A DNA stretch of 64,000 bases from Paenibacillus sp. ACRRX (GTDB taxonomy: Bacteria; Bacillota; Bacilli; Paenibacillales; Paenibacillaceae). The position numbers and the translations under genes are program-made. The notes below the pieces were generated by a model. The model was not told where the DNA came from, searched no databases, and saw only the letters and a list, made by a program, of their open reading frames with translations. The stretch lies in assembly GCF_022346885.1 (NCBI RefSeq), contig NZ_JAKRNK010000008.1:62001-126000 (forward strand), in the 5' to 3' direction. Positions 35,555 through 44,288 of this stretch are shown piece after piece; position 1 is the stretch's first letter, and every line of letters starts with the position of its first letter.

Positions 35555-35950
35555 TTACATATAAACAGATGGTGGCTGCTGATGCTGCCCCGCTTGCCCT
35601 TGGACAAGATGCTGCGGCACGGTATGATGCGCCGATTGACCAAGCTTCTGCTGTATAAATTGCTGCAGCTTCTGTTGGGACTGTTGACTCTGCTGCAGTT
35701 GTTTCTGTACTTCCTGACGCAGTGCAGGGGATGAAGTGCTGTACATGTTCAACTGACTCATCAAGTTATACAGTTCACCTTGCAGCTTTAACGTACTGTT
35801 TGTCAGATCCGTAAACATCTGACGAACTGCCGGGCAATTTGATTCTGTCGTTGCGGTAGTATATTCCCCTACCGTACGCTTTAAATCAGCAAGAATCGTA
35901 TACAATAGATCTTCTTCAGCCATAAACGATGAAGATGGATTCGAGTACAT
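35555..35950 (-). CDS. CotF-family spore coat protein
   Basis: A 131-residue protein. MAEEDLLYTILADLKRTVGE and YTTATTESNCPAVRQMFTDL are the usual ferritin-like helices of CotF-type coat proteins, followed by a Gln-rich stretch (QKQLQQSQQSQQKLQQFIQQ) and a Gln/Pro tail. It should belong to the spore coat. The ATG at 35950 lies eight bases after AGGAG; the open frame continues 21 codons upstream without a site. It is 28 bases after a second coat gene. Confidence 0.85.
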   Translation of the reverse strand: MYSNPSSSFMAEEDLLYTILADLKRTVGEYTTATTESNCPAVRQMFTDLTNSTLKLQGELYNLMSQLNMYSTSSPALRQEVQKQLQQSQQSQQKLQQFIQQKLGQSAHHTVPQHLVQGQAGQHQQPPSVYM

Positions 35951-35978
35951 TCGGTAAATCTCCTTTCTGCGATTAAAA

Positions 35979-36230
35979 CTAGGATTGAGACGATGTGGGT
36001 TGTGTCGGTGCAAGCTGCACGTGCTGCTGAATCGTGTTTAACAATATACCCATGTGCTGCTCGTGAACGTGAATCATGTGTGTCAGTGCTTGGGCAACCG
36101 CAGGATTGGACGTACTCGCTGCTGTTGCTGCGCTCTGTTTCATAAGCAGATCTTCATTGGATATGCAGTCGACAATATATTCTAACTCTTTGCCCGTTAA
36201 GGGTTTCATCTGTGAACCGTAATGCTGCAT
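35979..36230 (-). CDS. Small CotF-like spore coat protein
   Basis: An 83-residue protein read from ATG behind AAGGAG. LTGKELEYIVDCISNEDLLM and THMIHVHEQHMGILLNTIQQ resemble the helices of short coat proteins in the CotF group, and the C-terminus is Pro/Ser/Gln-rich. It is the first gene of a two-gene coat operon with 35555-35950. Confidence 0.75.
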   Translation of the reverse strand: MQHYGSQMKPLTGKELEYIVDCISNEDLLMKQSAATAASTSNPAVAQALTHMIHVHEQHMGILLNTIQQHVQLAPTQPTSSQS

Positions 36231-36357
36231 CTTGGCATCTCCTTCTGTAAAAAGGTCATAGAACCATATTTGCGCTATCCTGTGCCTACTACAAGCTTAC
36301 CTGTATGTATTATGGACAGTTCAGCAGGGAAATATGTATTCGAAAGGAGAGATCTGG

Positions 36358-37596
36358 ATGGATTTAAAGTCTGGACATATAGCCTGGACACATTCATTGG
36401 AGCAAGTCAGCACCTACCCGACGCTTACTGAAAATGCTGCCTGTGATGTGGTCATTATCGGGGCTGGCATTAGCGGTGCCTTGACAGCTTACGAACTAAG
36501 TAAAGCGGGACTGCAGGTTATCGTAGTCGATAAAAGACGCGCCGGGCATGGAAGCACTTGCGCCAGCACTGGCTTATTGCAGTTTTCTAATGATAAGACA
36601 CTGACTTCCTGCATCCATACCTTCGGTCGTGAAAGTGGCACACGTTTCTACACCTTATGTAAAGAAGCGGTAGAGAAGCTGCTTCGGATAAAGGACGAGT
36701 TAATTATGGACCCCGAGCTTATTCCTCGCCAAAGTTTGTATTATGCCAGTGAAGAAGCGGATGTCCCCTCATTGAAAGAAGAATACGAGCAGTTGTCTTT
36801 ATGCGGATTTGATGTGTTGTGGCTGGAAGCCCCTCAGATTAAAGCCAGATACGGTTTTAGCAAACCCGCTGCCATCTTATCTAGTGGTGATGCAGAAGTA
36901 AATCCGTTTCGCTTCGTACATGCTCTGCTTGATACAGCTGTCTCTCGCTATCAAGTACAGATCTATGAAGAGACAAGGATTGTGCACCATGACTGGCACG
37001 TGAATGGCGTTAGGCTAATATCTGACAAAAGCGCAGCTATAGAGGCGAGTTACGCAGTATTTGCAACCGGCTATGAGACACAGGAAATGAAAGCTGACCG
37101 AAATACGGTCACTGAGAGTACATACGCTCTTGTAACAGAACCTATTCCCAACATCGATAAGATATGGCCAGACCGATGCTTAATATGGGAAACGGCACGG
37201 CCTTATTTGTACATGCGTACAACAGTGGATAATCGAATCGTGGCGGGTGGGCTTGATGTTGCAACTTCCATCCCAGAGGAAAGGGATCGACTGCTTAAGC
37301 ATAAGACATATCTACTCGAGCAAGAGATCGAAAAGCTTTTTCCTACTCTAGCACCGATTCGTACCCAGTATGCTTGGGCAGCGGCTTTCTGCTCTACCCA
37401 TGACGGCTATCCTATGATTGGACCGCATCCCCAATACCCACGCTGTTTTTTTATTGAAGGATATGGGGGAAATGGCATTGCCTATTCAACGATTGCCGCT
37501 AATATTATTCATCTGCTAATTGAACAAGGAGATCATCCAGACGCCCATCTATTCAGCTTGACTCGTTCTCCCCATCCGGCTCCACCTGTCAGTTAA
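36358..37596 (+). CDS. FAD-dependent oxidoreductase, DAO family
   Basis: A 412-residue flavoprotein. VVIIGAGISGALTAYELSKA is the FAD-binding Rossmann loop with the following glutamate/aspartate region VVDKRR, then GHGSTCASTGLLQ, the flavin-contacting stretch of the DadA/glycine oxidase family, and near the end GYPMIGPHP and GYGGNGIAYS. It oxidises an amine or amino acid; the substrate is unknown. The ATG at 36358, eight bases after AAAGGAGA, is preferred to that at 36334. Confidence 0.87.
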   Translation: MDLKSGHIAWTHSLEQVSTYPTLTENAACDVVIIGAGISGALTAYELSKAGLQVIVVDKRRAGHGSTCASTGLLQFSNDKTLTSCIHTFGRESGTRFYTLCKEAVEKLLRIKDELIMDPELIPRQSLYYASEEADVPSLKEEYEQLSLCGFDVLWLEAPQIKARYGFSKPAAILSSGDAEVNPFRFVHALLDTAVSRYQVQIYEETRIVHHDWHVNGVRLISDKSAAIEASYAVFATGYETQEMKADRNTVTESTYALVTEPIPNIDKIWPDRCLIWETARPYLYMRTTVDNRIVAGGLDVATSIPEERDRLLKHKTYLLEQEIEKLFPTLAPIRTQYAWAAAFCSTHDGYPMIGPHPQYPRCFFIEGYGGNGIAYSTIAANIIHLLIEQGDHPDAHLFSLTRSPHPAPPVS

Positions 37597-37602
37597 CACC
37601 AC

Positions 37603-37642
37603 AAAAGCCGTTATCCGGCTTGCTTGGCGGATAACGGCTTTT
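37603..37642. terminator. Two-way terminator between oxidoreductase and MFS genes
   Basis: AAAAGCCGTTATCCG (37603-37617) pairs perfectly over 15 bases with CGGATAACGGCTTTT (37628-37642), 10-base loop. It sits between two converging genes, with A/T runs on both sides. Confidence 0.92.
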
Positions 37643-37643
37643 G

Positions 37644-38837
37644 TTATTTTTGCTGCCGCACTAATTTACGCATCATCAACGCACTTATTACTGGCATACA
37701 GCCAATAACCGCCAGAAATACAACTATGGTCTGGATACTTGTAGACCAGGACATAATTATAATAAAGGCAACAATGGATACCATCCGACCTGCAAGTAAT
37801 CCAAATTCGCGTAAAACGGTTAATTCCACCCGGTTATTAACGGCTTGTTCCGACTGCCCCATCAAGTCAAAAGTAACGGATGTCATTGGAATAATGAACA
37901 ACGGTGATGTCAGCGCCATGCCAATCCCAAATGCTAGCAAAGAATGATAATCAACCCTTACAAACAAAGGTATAATCGCAAGCGCCATCGCAACTGCACC
38001 CACTATCATTCCATTGGCTCGATAATTCCATTTTAACCACCGACCTACCGCATAATAAGACAGCAGGGCAGCAATTGAGGAAATTAAGGTGTAGGTTCCT
38101 AGCTTCAATTCATTGGTTGTCGCTACAAAAACAAGCAAGCTAATCAGAAAGCTATAGGCACCGTCTCGCAGCCCTTGAGCCGCCAAAGCCCTACATGTAG
38201 TATGCCAAGGACTTGAACGGTTTTGCCACAGCTTTAACGGGATACTCCAAACATAGGCTTGACCCGGCGGTCTCTTTTTCAGCCAAAAGCTAAGGACAAC
38301 ACCACAGGTGAAGATGACCAATGAAGCCGTGAACATAAACGTGTAGCCCGTTTCCCCAAAGCTTGCAATTAGCAAGCCGGCTAGCCATGGTGCAACCATT
38401 GTCGATGCCGAGCCGATGAGCCCGACCCAGCCATTGAATCTGTCACGATTATCCGCGTCTGTCACTTCAAAGTACACCACATTAAAGGCAAGCCAGAAGG
38501 CTCCCATGGCAGCTCCTAGCAGCAATCCAAGCAGCCAGATCCAATGAACGGCCTGTTTGCCAAGAAGTAATACAACAGCATAAAACACCCCAGCAAGAAT
38601 GATACCTAACCGCAAACAATTCATTTTATTATACTCTTTGACCCATTTGCCACCGAACATAAAAATAGCGCCCAAGGACAGCTGCTGTACAAGAGCAAAC
38701 CATCCAATGAGCGCATAATCGGGCTTCAATTTCCATAGAAACACGTTTACAAACGTTCCTGAACAGGCATTGGCACAAGCAAACAAACCATATACGATTA
38801 GCAGCAACCTAGACTGCGTATCCCATTTCGCTTGCAC
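37644..38837 (-). CDS. MFS transporter
   Basis: A 397-residue membrane protein with about twelve hydrophobic helices in two halves, typical of the major facilitator family; the cytoplasmic loop after helix 2 is basic (KWVKEYNK). The GTG at 38837 follows GAGGGGG by seven bases. No substrate can be read from the sequence. It follows a zinc-ribbon gene on the same strand by 105 bases. Confidence 0.85.
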   Translation of the reverse strand: MQAKWDTQSRLLLIVYGLFACANACSGTFVNVFLWKLKPDYALIGWFALVQQLSLGAIFMFGGKWVKEYNKMNCLRLGIILAGVFYAVVLLLGKQAVHWIWLLGLLLGAAMGAFWLAFNVVYFEVTDADNRDRFNGWVGLIGSASTMVAPWLAGLLIASFGETGYTFMFTASLVIFTCGVVLSFWLKKRPPGQAYVWSIPLKLWQNRSSPWHTTCRALAAQGLRDGAYSFLISLLVFVATTNELKLGTYTLISSIAALLSYYAVGRWLKWNYRANGMIVGAVAMALAIIPLFVRVDYHSLLAFGIGMALTSPLFIIPMTSVTFDLMGQSEQAVNNRVELTVLREFGLLAGRMVSIVAFIIIMSWSTSIQTIVVFLAVIGCMPVISALMMRKLVRQQK

Positions 38838-38942
38838 GAGATGACCCCCTCGCTCTTCAGCTCGTTAAGCATTTCCTGCTTAATCTTCCCCGAAGCGCAC
38901 TTCGTCATCAGCCTGTCTAAAATTTACTAACAGCGATCCTGC

Positions 38943-39515
38943 TTAGTTGTCGTTTTCGCTTAACCGATTGACTTGCGTGATAAGCGATTCCCGCTCACCC
39001 ATGCTAAGTGATTTGGATACGTGGAAGCAAGATGCACATACATACACGTCCAGCGTAAAAGGCGCTTGCAGCAGCGGCTTGTCCAATGCGGCTGGGCGGT
39101 TCGGCTGGAATGCGGAAGCCGCAACAGTTTCTTGACCTGCAAGCAGCATATACTCGCGGCAGTGCGGACACTCAGGAACTTCCAGTTGATCGTGCAAGAC
39201 TCGACCAACACCTTCTTCGAATTGTAATTGATTGGGTGAGCTTAACAGCATGCTGTCATCTCCCCAGCCGATTGTATCGTCAGATCCCTGCGCCGATTGA
39301 GCAGCGTTGGCGTGACCTTTTCCACCTTTTTTAGTCCCTTTAACCTGCATCGATTCGATGCCTTCTTCCTCATCCTCTTCTGCCTCAAGCGGTACACTAA
39401 GCGTGCGGTACTCTTGTAATTCATTGTGGCAATAAGGACATTCTTCCTCTGGTCCAAGCACTTCATCCCATACGATTTCGGTATCACACCAAGGGCAAAT
39501 TACATCTGCAGACAT
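38943..39515 (-). CDS. Zinc-ribbon protein of unknown function
   Basis: A 190-residue soluble protein. Two Cys pairs near the start (CPWC at 7-10, CPYC at 27-30) form one likely zinc ribbon; a second set is CPHC and CASC in the last third. Between them are an acidic run (EAEEDEEEG) and a Lys/Gly stretch. I do not recognise the family. ATG behind GGGAAGG. It is in the minus-strand group with mutS2 and DUF350. Confidence 0.75.
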   Translation of the reverse strand: MSADVICPWCDTEIVWDEVLGPEEECPYCHNELQEYRTLSVPLEAEEDEEEGIESMQVKGTKKGGKGHANAAQSAQGSDDTIGWGDDSMLLSSPNQLQFEEGVGRVLHDQLEVPECPHCREYMLLAGQETVAASAFQPNRPAALDKPLLQAPFTLDVYVCASCFHVSKSLSMGERESLITQVNRLSENDN

Positions 39516-39538
39516 TTTGTTTACCAGCCTTCCCTATC

Positions 39539-39619
39539 CTACATATTCATCCAATAATACACTCCAACAATTAAAAACAAAGCGGCCAATGCAAATAAAG
39601 TTCCCCATAAGTACTTCAT
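39539..39619 (-). CDS. 26-residue single-pass membrane protein
   Basis: A short gene reading MKYLWGTLFALAALFLIVGV followed by YYWMNM and a stop. The ATG at 39619 lies nine bases after GGAGG. The peptide is one hydrophobic helix with a single Lys at its start, so it should insert N-in. It lies 50 bases after the DUF350 gene and 23 bases before the zinc-ribbon gene, in the same direction, which supports real translation. Function unknown. Confidence 0.6.
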   Translation of the reverse strand: MKYLWGTLFALAALFLIVGVYYWMNM

Positions 39620-39669
39620 TTGAGCTGTCCTCCGACCCCGTTAATATACAGCTTAACAGCTGTCATTCC

Positions 39670-40089
39670 TTATTTCAGGCTTGCGCCGATAATATACGAC
39701 AGCGAGATCGATAAGATCATTGCCAACAAGCCTACAGCACGGTTATCGCGCTGAATCTCCTGATCCAGCTTAAAGTTCGGCATTAGAAAACCTACCAAAA
39801 AGTAAGCTGCCAGCAGCAGTATAAAACCCAGAACAGCCCACTGAAGCGAAGCGTACAAAGAATCATGGGCTTCTACGCCAAATCGGAATATGTTGCATAT
39901 ACCGAATATTTTACCGCCAGTTGCCATCGCAACACTGACGTTGCCTTTCTTGATTTCCTCCCAGCACTTATAAGGGGTAACCAATTCAAATATCGACAAC
40001 AGGACCACAAGCGCTACACTTGCAACCGAAAAATAAGCGAGCATCTCAAAATACGGATTGCTCAACCATCGTTCAATCCACTGTTCCAC
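39670..40089 (-). CDS. DUF350 membrane protein
   Basis: A 139-residue protein with four predicted membrane helices, among them MLAYFSVASVALVVLLSIFE and VLGFILLLAAYFLVGFLM, and the family's polar motif RDNRAVGLLAMILSISLSYI near the end. This is the DUF350 (YjfL-type) family, whose role is not known. It starts at GTG (40089), six bases after GGAGG, and follows mutS2 by 28 bases. Confidence 0.8.
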   Translation of the reverse strand: MEQWIERWLSNPYFEMLAYFSVASVALVVLLSIFELVTPYKCWEEIKKGNVSVAMATGGKIFGICNIFRFGVEAHDSLYASLQWAVLGFILLLAAYFLVGFLMPNFKLDQEIQRDNRAVGLLAMILSISLSYIIGASLK

Positions 40090-40117
40090 TTTGTTCCTCC
40101 CATGACGGCTTTGCCTG

Positions 40118-42475
40118 TTACTTCATCTCCGCAACGGTAATGCCAGCTCCGCCCTCGCCATAATTGCCAAGCCGGAAGCTCTTGACGTGTTTATGCTTGC
40201 GTAAAAACTCCTGAATACCAGAACGTAATACACCCGTTCCTTTACCATGAATAATATAAACTTGTCCTAAATTGCTGAGCAGCGCTTCATCCAAAAAACG
40301 GTCAACTTCCATAATCGCTTCTTCAAGATTAGCACCACGCAAATCCAACTCAGAGCGAACATTGTCATCACGTGTACGTGTCACGCTTGGGCCCGCCTTT
40401 TGCTTCTTCGTTGCTTCCTGCTTCGCAGCAGAGACAAGCTCCAAGTCGTCTTTGCTGACTTTCATTTTCATTATACCAAGTTGTACGACCGCATCGCTGC
40501 CAGTCATCTCAACGACGTGACCCTTCTGATTCAGGCTGTATACCATCACTTCATCACCGGGTTCAATCTGGCGTATTGTCTTAGACTTCGTTCCTTGAGC
40601 ATTCAGTTTCTTAGCAGGAGCAGCCTCATCTAATCGCTTGCGCGCCTCAGTAAGCTGATGATCCTTGACTTTAACACCATCCAGCGCCAGTATCCTTAGC
40701 TCAGTAATAATATCGTCTGCTTCTCTGCGAGCCTTGTCCACGATAGATCTTGCATCCTCTTCCGCACGATTGATACGCTTCTGCTTGTCAGCTTGCAGCT
40801 TGGCATGCTCCTCTTCCAGCGTTTGACGCAGCGCTTCATAATCTTGCCGAAGTTTCTCTGCTGATTCACGCTCCGCTTCCGCAGTCACACGATTCTGCTC
40901 TAAAGAAGCAATCATATTTTCTACGCGCATATCCTCTTCCGTCACTTCACCACGCGCATGCTCAATAATAGAACCCGGCAGCCCAAGACGCTCGGCGATG
41001 GCAAAAGCGTTGCTTCGTCCTGGTACACCTATCAGCAAGCGATACGTAGGTCGCAATGTCTGTACATCGAATTCCATACTTGCATTGATAACACCAGCAC
41101 GATCATAGGCATAAGCCTTAAGCTCGGAGTAGTGCGTTGTAGCAACCATTCGGCAACCGGTCCGATGGATATGCTCCAAAATTGCAATCGCAAGCGCTGA
41201 CCCCTCAGCTGGATCGGTCCCCGCACCCACCTCATCAAGCAGTACAAGGCTTTTAGGCGTCATTTCATGTAGAATCCGAATAATATTGGTCAGGTGGCTG
41301 GAAAATGTACTTAAGCTTTGTTCTATGCTCTGCTCATCACCTATATCCGCATAAATAGCGTCAAATACGCAAAGCTCGCTGCCCTCATTGGCAGGCACAA
41401 ACAAGCCGGACATCGCCATCAAGCTTAACAGTCCGATCGTCTTAAGAGATACGGTCTTACCGCCCGTATTTGGACCCGTTACAATAATCGTTGAATAATC
41501 GCTGCCTATCTCAACATCCGTAGGGACCACAATATCTCTTGAAATAAGCGGATGACGACCTTTCTTCAGCTTCAAATACCCTTGATCATTCATCATTGGA
41601 AGGGTGGCTTTCATCTCATGTGCATATCTTGCCTTGGCAAACATAAAATCCAGATCCCCGACCAAATCGGTATCATATAAAAGCATGTCTGTCTGTTCGC
41701 CGACCAAATCGGTTAATCGGGACAAAATACGTTCAACTTCCCGCTCCTCACGAAGCTTAGTCTCACGAAGCTTGTTATTCATTGCTACAATGGACTCTGG
41801 CTCGATAAACAACGTTGCACCCGAGCTGGACTGGTCATGAACAATACCGCCAAAATGCGCACGATACTCTTGCTTAACGGGAATGACATACCGATCATTT
41901 CGAATCGTAACAAGCTGCTCCTGCAGCATCTTAGCTGTGCTTTGCGAACGGACAAGCGACTCCAGCTTCTCACGAATTCGTGTTTCCCCAATACGGAGTT
42001 CACGACGAATTGTAGCCAGTTCAAAGCTAGCCTGATCCATCACTTCTCCCTGATCATCAATGCATTGGCGAATCTCATCCTCAAGTGATTTCTGATCGCT
42101 GAATTGCTCTACCAAGGTGCTTAGCAAAGGCACAGGATTATCCTCATTAACGGAGCTGATGTAACGACTTAATCGTCTGCCAGCATGGATAAGCGATGAG
42201 ATGTCCCACAACTCCATTGGATTAAGCATTGCACTAATACGCGCACGTTTTAAGGCTGGACGTATATCCGTAACTCCGGCAAATGGTGCTGCACCCTTTA
42301 ACCGATCAACCGTGTAGGCCTCGTCAGTGGCCTGCAATCGGTTCTTTACCTCATCCAGCTTAGAGCTTGGCAGGAGGGCTAATGACGCCTGTTCCCCAAG
42401 TTCAGTAGCCGCATGACGTACCAGGCCGCTTAATATTTTGTTATATTCTAAAGTCTGAAATATTTTAACGTTCAA
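40118..42475 (-). CDS. mutS2: MutS2 ATPase / endonuclease
   Basis: A 785-residue protein. Residues about 1-300 form the lever region, Walker A is TGPNTGGKTVSLKT (near 333), LLDEVGAGTDPAEGSALA is Walker B plus the signature, then a coiled-coil clamp, and a C-terminal Smr domain with LDLRGANLEEA and VYIIHGKGTGVLR. MutS2 lacks the mismatch-recognition domain of MutS; it suppresses recombination and has been described as a splitter of collided ribosomes. TTG start at 42475 with AGGAG twelve bases upstream. Length is normal. Confidence 0.96.
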   Translation of the reverse strand: MNVKIFQTLEYNKILSGLVRHAATELGEQASLALLPSSKLDEVKNRLQATDEAYTVDRLKGAAPFAGVTDIRPALKRARISAMLNPMELWDISSLIHAGRRLSRYISSVNEDNPVPLLSTLVEQFSDQKSLEDEIRQCIDDQGEVMDQASFELATIRRELRIGETRIREKLESLVRSQSTAKMLQEQLVTIRNDRYVIPVKQEYRAHFGGIVHDQSSSGATLFIEPESIVAMNNKLRETKLREEREVERILSRLTDLVGEQTDMLLYDTDLVGDLDFMFAKARYAHEMKATLPMMNDQGYLKLKKGRHPLISRDIVVPTDVEIGSDYSTIIVTGPNTGGKTVSLKTIGLLSLMAMSGLFVPANEGSELCVFDAIYADIGDEQSIEQSLSTFSSHLTNIIRILHEMTPKSLVLLDEVGAGTDPAEGSALAIAILEHIHRTGCRMVATTHYSELKAYAYDRAGVINASMEFDVQTLRPTYRLLIGVPGRSNAFAIAERLGLPGSIIEHARGEVTEEDMRVENMIASLEQNRVTAEAERESAEKLRQDYEALRQTLEEEHAKLQADKQKRINRAEEDARSIVDKARREADDIITELRILALDGVKVKDHQLTEARKRLDEAAPAKKLNAQGTKSKTIRQIEPGDEVMVYSLNQKGHVVEMTGSDAVVQLGIMKMKVSKDDLELVSAAKQEATKKQKAGPSVTRTRDDNVRSELDLRGANLEEAIMEVDRFLDEALLSNLGQVYIIHGKGTGVLRSGIQEFLRKHKHVKSFRLGNYGEGGAGITVAEMK

Positions 42476-42628
42476 ACGAAGTCACGACTCCTCTCGTTGA
42501 AATCATTATAGCCTAAGCTCTGAAGAGTGGCTATTATTGTCGAAACATGGAATTAATGAACTTCCCGCATCAGGATACAATAATTGTTGCACAAACTGCA
42601 CCCTTTATAAACGAACAAGGAGGTAAAA

Positions 42629-42994
42629 ATGATGAGTTTTCTCGGTCATGTTGTCCGTTTTATCGTAGCAGCCATCGTATTAATGGTTACGGCTTGGCTT
42701 GTCCCCGCCTTTACAGTAGGCGGTTTCTGGAGCGCATTAATCCTGGCTTTAGTCATCGCGTTGTTCGGATGGATTGTAGAGGGCATCTTCGGCAAACGCG
42801 TAACACCATTTGGCCGCGGTATCGTTGGCTTTATAGCTAGCGCCGTTGTCATCTATGTCGCCCAGTTCTTTGTCAGCGGCGTGTCCGTATCCATCATCGG
42901 TGCTTTGCTGGCAGCGTTGGTCGTCGGATTAATCGACTTGTTTATTCCGGTTGCCACTCCGTTTGAAGCCGGCCGCAGTTCAGATCGAGCATAA
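42629..42994 (+). CDS. YvlD-type small membrane protein (phage holin family 4 / DUF360)
   Basis: A 121-residue protein with four membrane helices (FIVAAIVLMVTAWLVPAFTV first), the motif PAFTVGGFWSALILALVIAL and ending FIPVATPFEAGRSSDRA. It fits the YvlD/mycobacterial 4-TM family annotated as phage holin-like; in Bacillus such genes are linked to cell-envelope stress. Two adjacent ATG codons (42629 and 42632) follow AAGGAGG. It stands alone, divergent from mutS2. Confidence 0.82.
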   Translation: MMSFLGHVVRFIVAAIVLMVTAWLVPAFTVGGFWSALILALVIALFGWIVEGIFGKRVTPFGRGIVGFIASAVVIYVAQFFVSGVSVSIIGALLAALVVGLIDLFIPVATPFEAGRSSDRA

Positions 42995-43232
42995 AGATTC
43001 GGTTTGTTGCTCACACGATTTATCGTAAATGGAATTGATAAAGGGTCAGCTATCTATTCATAACGCAAAACATAGCTGCAGCGTCCCAAAAGTCACATAA
43101 CCGTCACATCTTACTTCGGTAAAACGACAGGAATTGCATATTGCGTTGCGTATAGTTATCTTCATGACACTTACCAGTGTTCAAAATACACACGTAATAA
43201 CGCGTCGTGAACTACGAGGAGGATTTACAGTT

Positions 43233-43610
43233 ATGAAACGACCTATTGCACTCGCTGCGGCTATGCTTGCGCTTGCATACGTTATGGTTGCATGCGGCAG
43301 CAATCAACAAGGGAGCGCAGGACAAGGATCTGGCGAACCTGCATCTGCGGCTAAAGAGATCATCATTAAAGCTACTAATTATAAATTCGACCAACCCGAG
43401 TATCGTGTGAAGGCGGGTGAGACCGTTAAATTCGTACTTGAATCTTCCGGCAATCACGGTATCCGAATTCAAGATATTGGTCTTGAATTAACTCCGAATC
43501 AGACCAGCCAAGTGGTTACTCCTGCGGAAACAGGCACCTACGAGTTCAAATGTACGATTATGTGCGGACCAGGCCACAAAGAAATGACAGCCAAACTCAT
43601 TGTCGAATAA
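43233..43610 (+). CDS. CuA-type cupredoxin lipoprotein
   Basis: A 125-residue protein. The signal peptide ends in a lipobox (VMVACGS, Cys about residue 20), a Gly/Ser/Gln linker follows, then one cupredoxin domain (IIIKATNYKFDQPEY onward). It has the ligand set of the binuclear CuA centre of cytochrome oxidase subunit II: His in GNHGIRI and C-x3-C-G-x-G-H-x2-M in CTIMCGPGHKEM. It is not part of an oxidase operon. Roles could be electron transfer or copper delivery to an oxidase. The ATG at 43233 follows GAGGAGG; an upstream in-frame ATG at 43134 lacks a site. Confidence 0.88.
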   Translation: MKRPIALAAAMLALAYVMVACGSNQQGSAGQGSGEPASAAKEIIIKATNYKFDQPEYRVKAGETVKFVLESSGNHGIRIQDIGLELTPNQTSQVVTPAETGTYEFKCTIMCGPGHKEMTAKLIVE

Positions 43611-43657
43611 CCAACTCATGTTCCAGTTACCCAGATGCAAGGGCCACAACATATGAA

Positions 43658-44275
43658 CTACATCCACTGGGCCCATCGAATAGCTTGTGCAATAAATGAA
43701 GGGACCCATTCTCCTGTCTTATCCATCCATACCGAATGCCGTACCCAATCCTGCAGTGCGCCTGACGGCCAAGCTCTTAATAACACGTAAGCAATACACC
43801 AAAAACAAACAAATTGAACAATGCCAAGCAATGCCCCCATCACCCGATCGAATGTACGGATCGGCTTTACTGAAGACATCTTTTTTAGTGCGTATTTGAG
43901 CAGCCATAACCCAGCTAGTACAAACAAAAACAACATGCAAAATGAAATCACTGCATGAATGAGCTGATCCCAAGGCTGATTCAGCTCTGGTGGAGTCAGC
44001 GTAGTCGTATCTGCCTGACTTATGCTGCGTTCAGACTTAAATAGCCGTTTGCGAACCCACGGCACAAAGTATGTATAACTTCTAGCTGCGATGACAAACG
44101 CAACAACATAACCAAAGAGCGAAAGAGCTTGCGCACGCAAGCCTCTTATCGCTCCGATTATGATGCTCACTATACATGCTGAAACAATTATCCAATCCAA
44201 TGTGTTCCATGTGTGCAGCAACGCTGTGAACCATGTCCACGTTTCCATCCATTTGTCCTGTATCGTAGCTATCAT
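43658..44275 (-). CDS. CvpA-family membrane protein
   Basis: A 205-residue protein with four predicted membrane helices (LDWIIVSACIVSIIIGAIRG, ALSLFGYVVAFVIAARSYTY, AVISFCMLFLFVLAGLWLLK, VMGALLGIVQFVCFWCIAYV), the order seen in CvpA/YshB proteins. In Bacillus yshB follows zapA (yshA), and here too it follows the ZapA gene, by 13 bases. The ATG at 44275 behind GGAAGG is preferred to a start 24 codons upstream that would lie inside the zapA gene. The exact role is unknown. Confidence 0.87.
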   Translation of the reverse strand: MIATIQDKWMETWTWFTALLHTWNTLDWIIVSACIVSIIIGAIRGLRAQALSLFGYVVAFVIAARSYTYFVPWVRKRLFKSERSISQADTTTLTPPELNQPWDQLIHAVISFCMLFLFVLAGLWLLKYALKKMSSVKPIRTFDRVMGALLGIVQFVCFWCIAYVLLRAWPSGALQDWVRHSVWMDKTGEWVPSFIAQAIRWAQWM

Positions 44276-44288
44276 CAATGAAGCCTTC

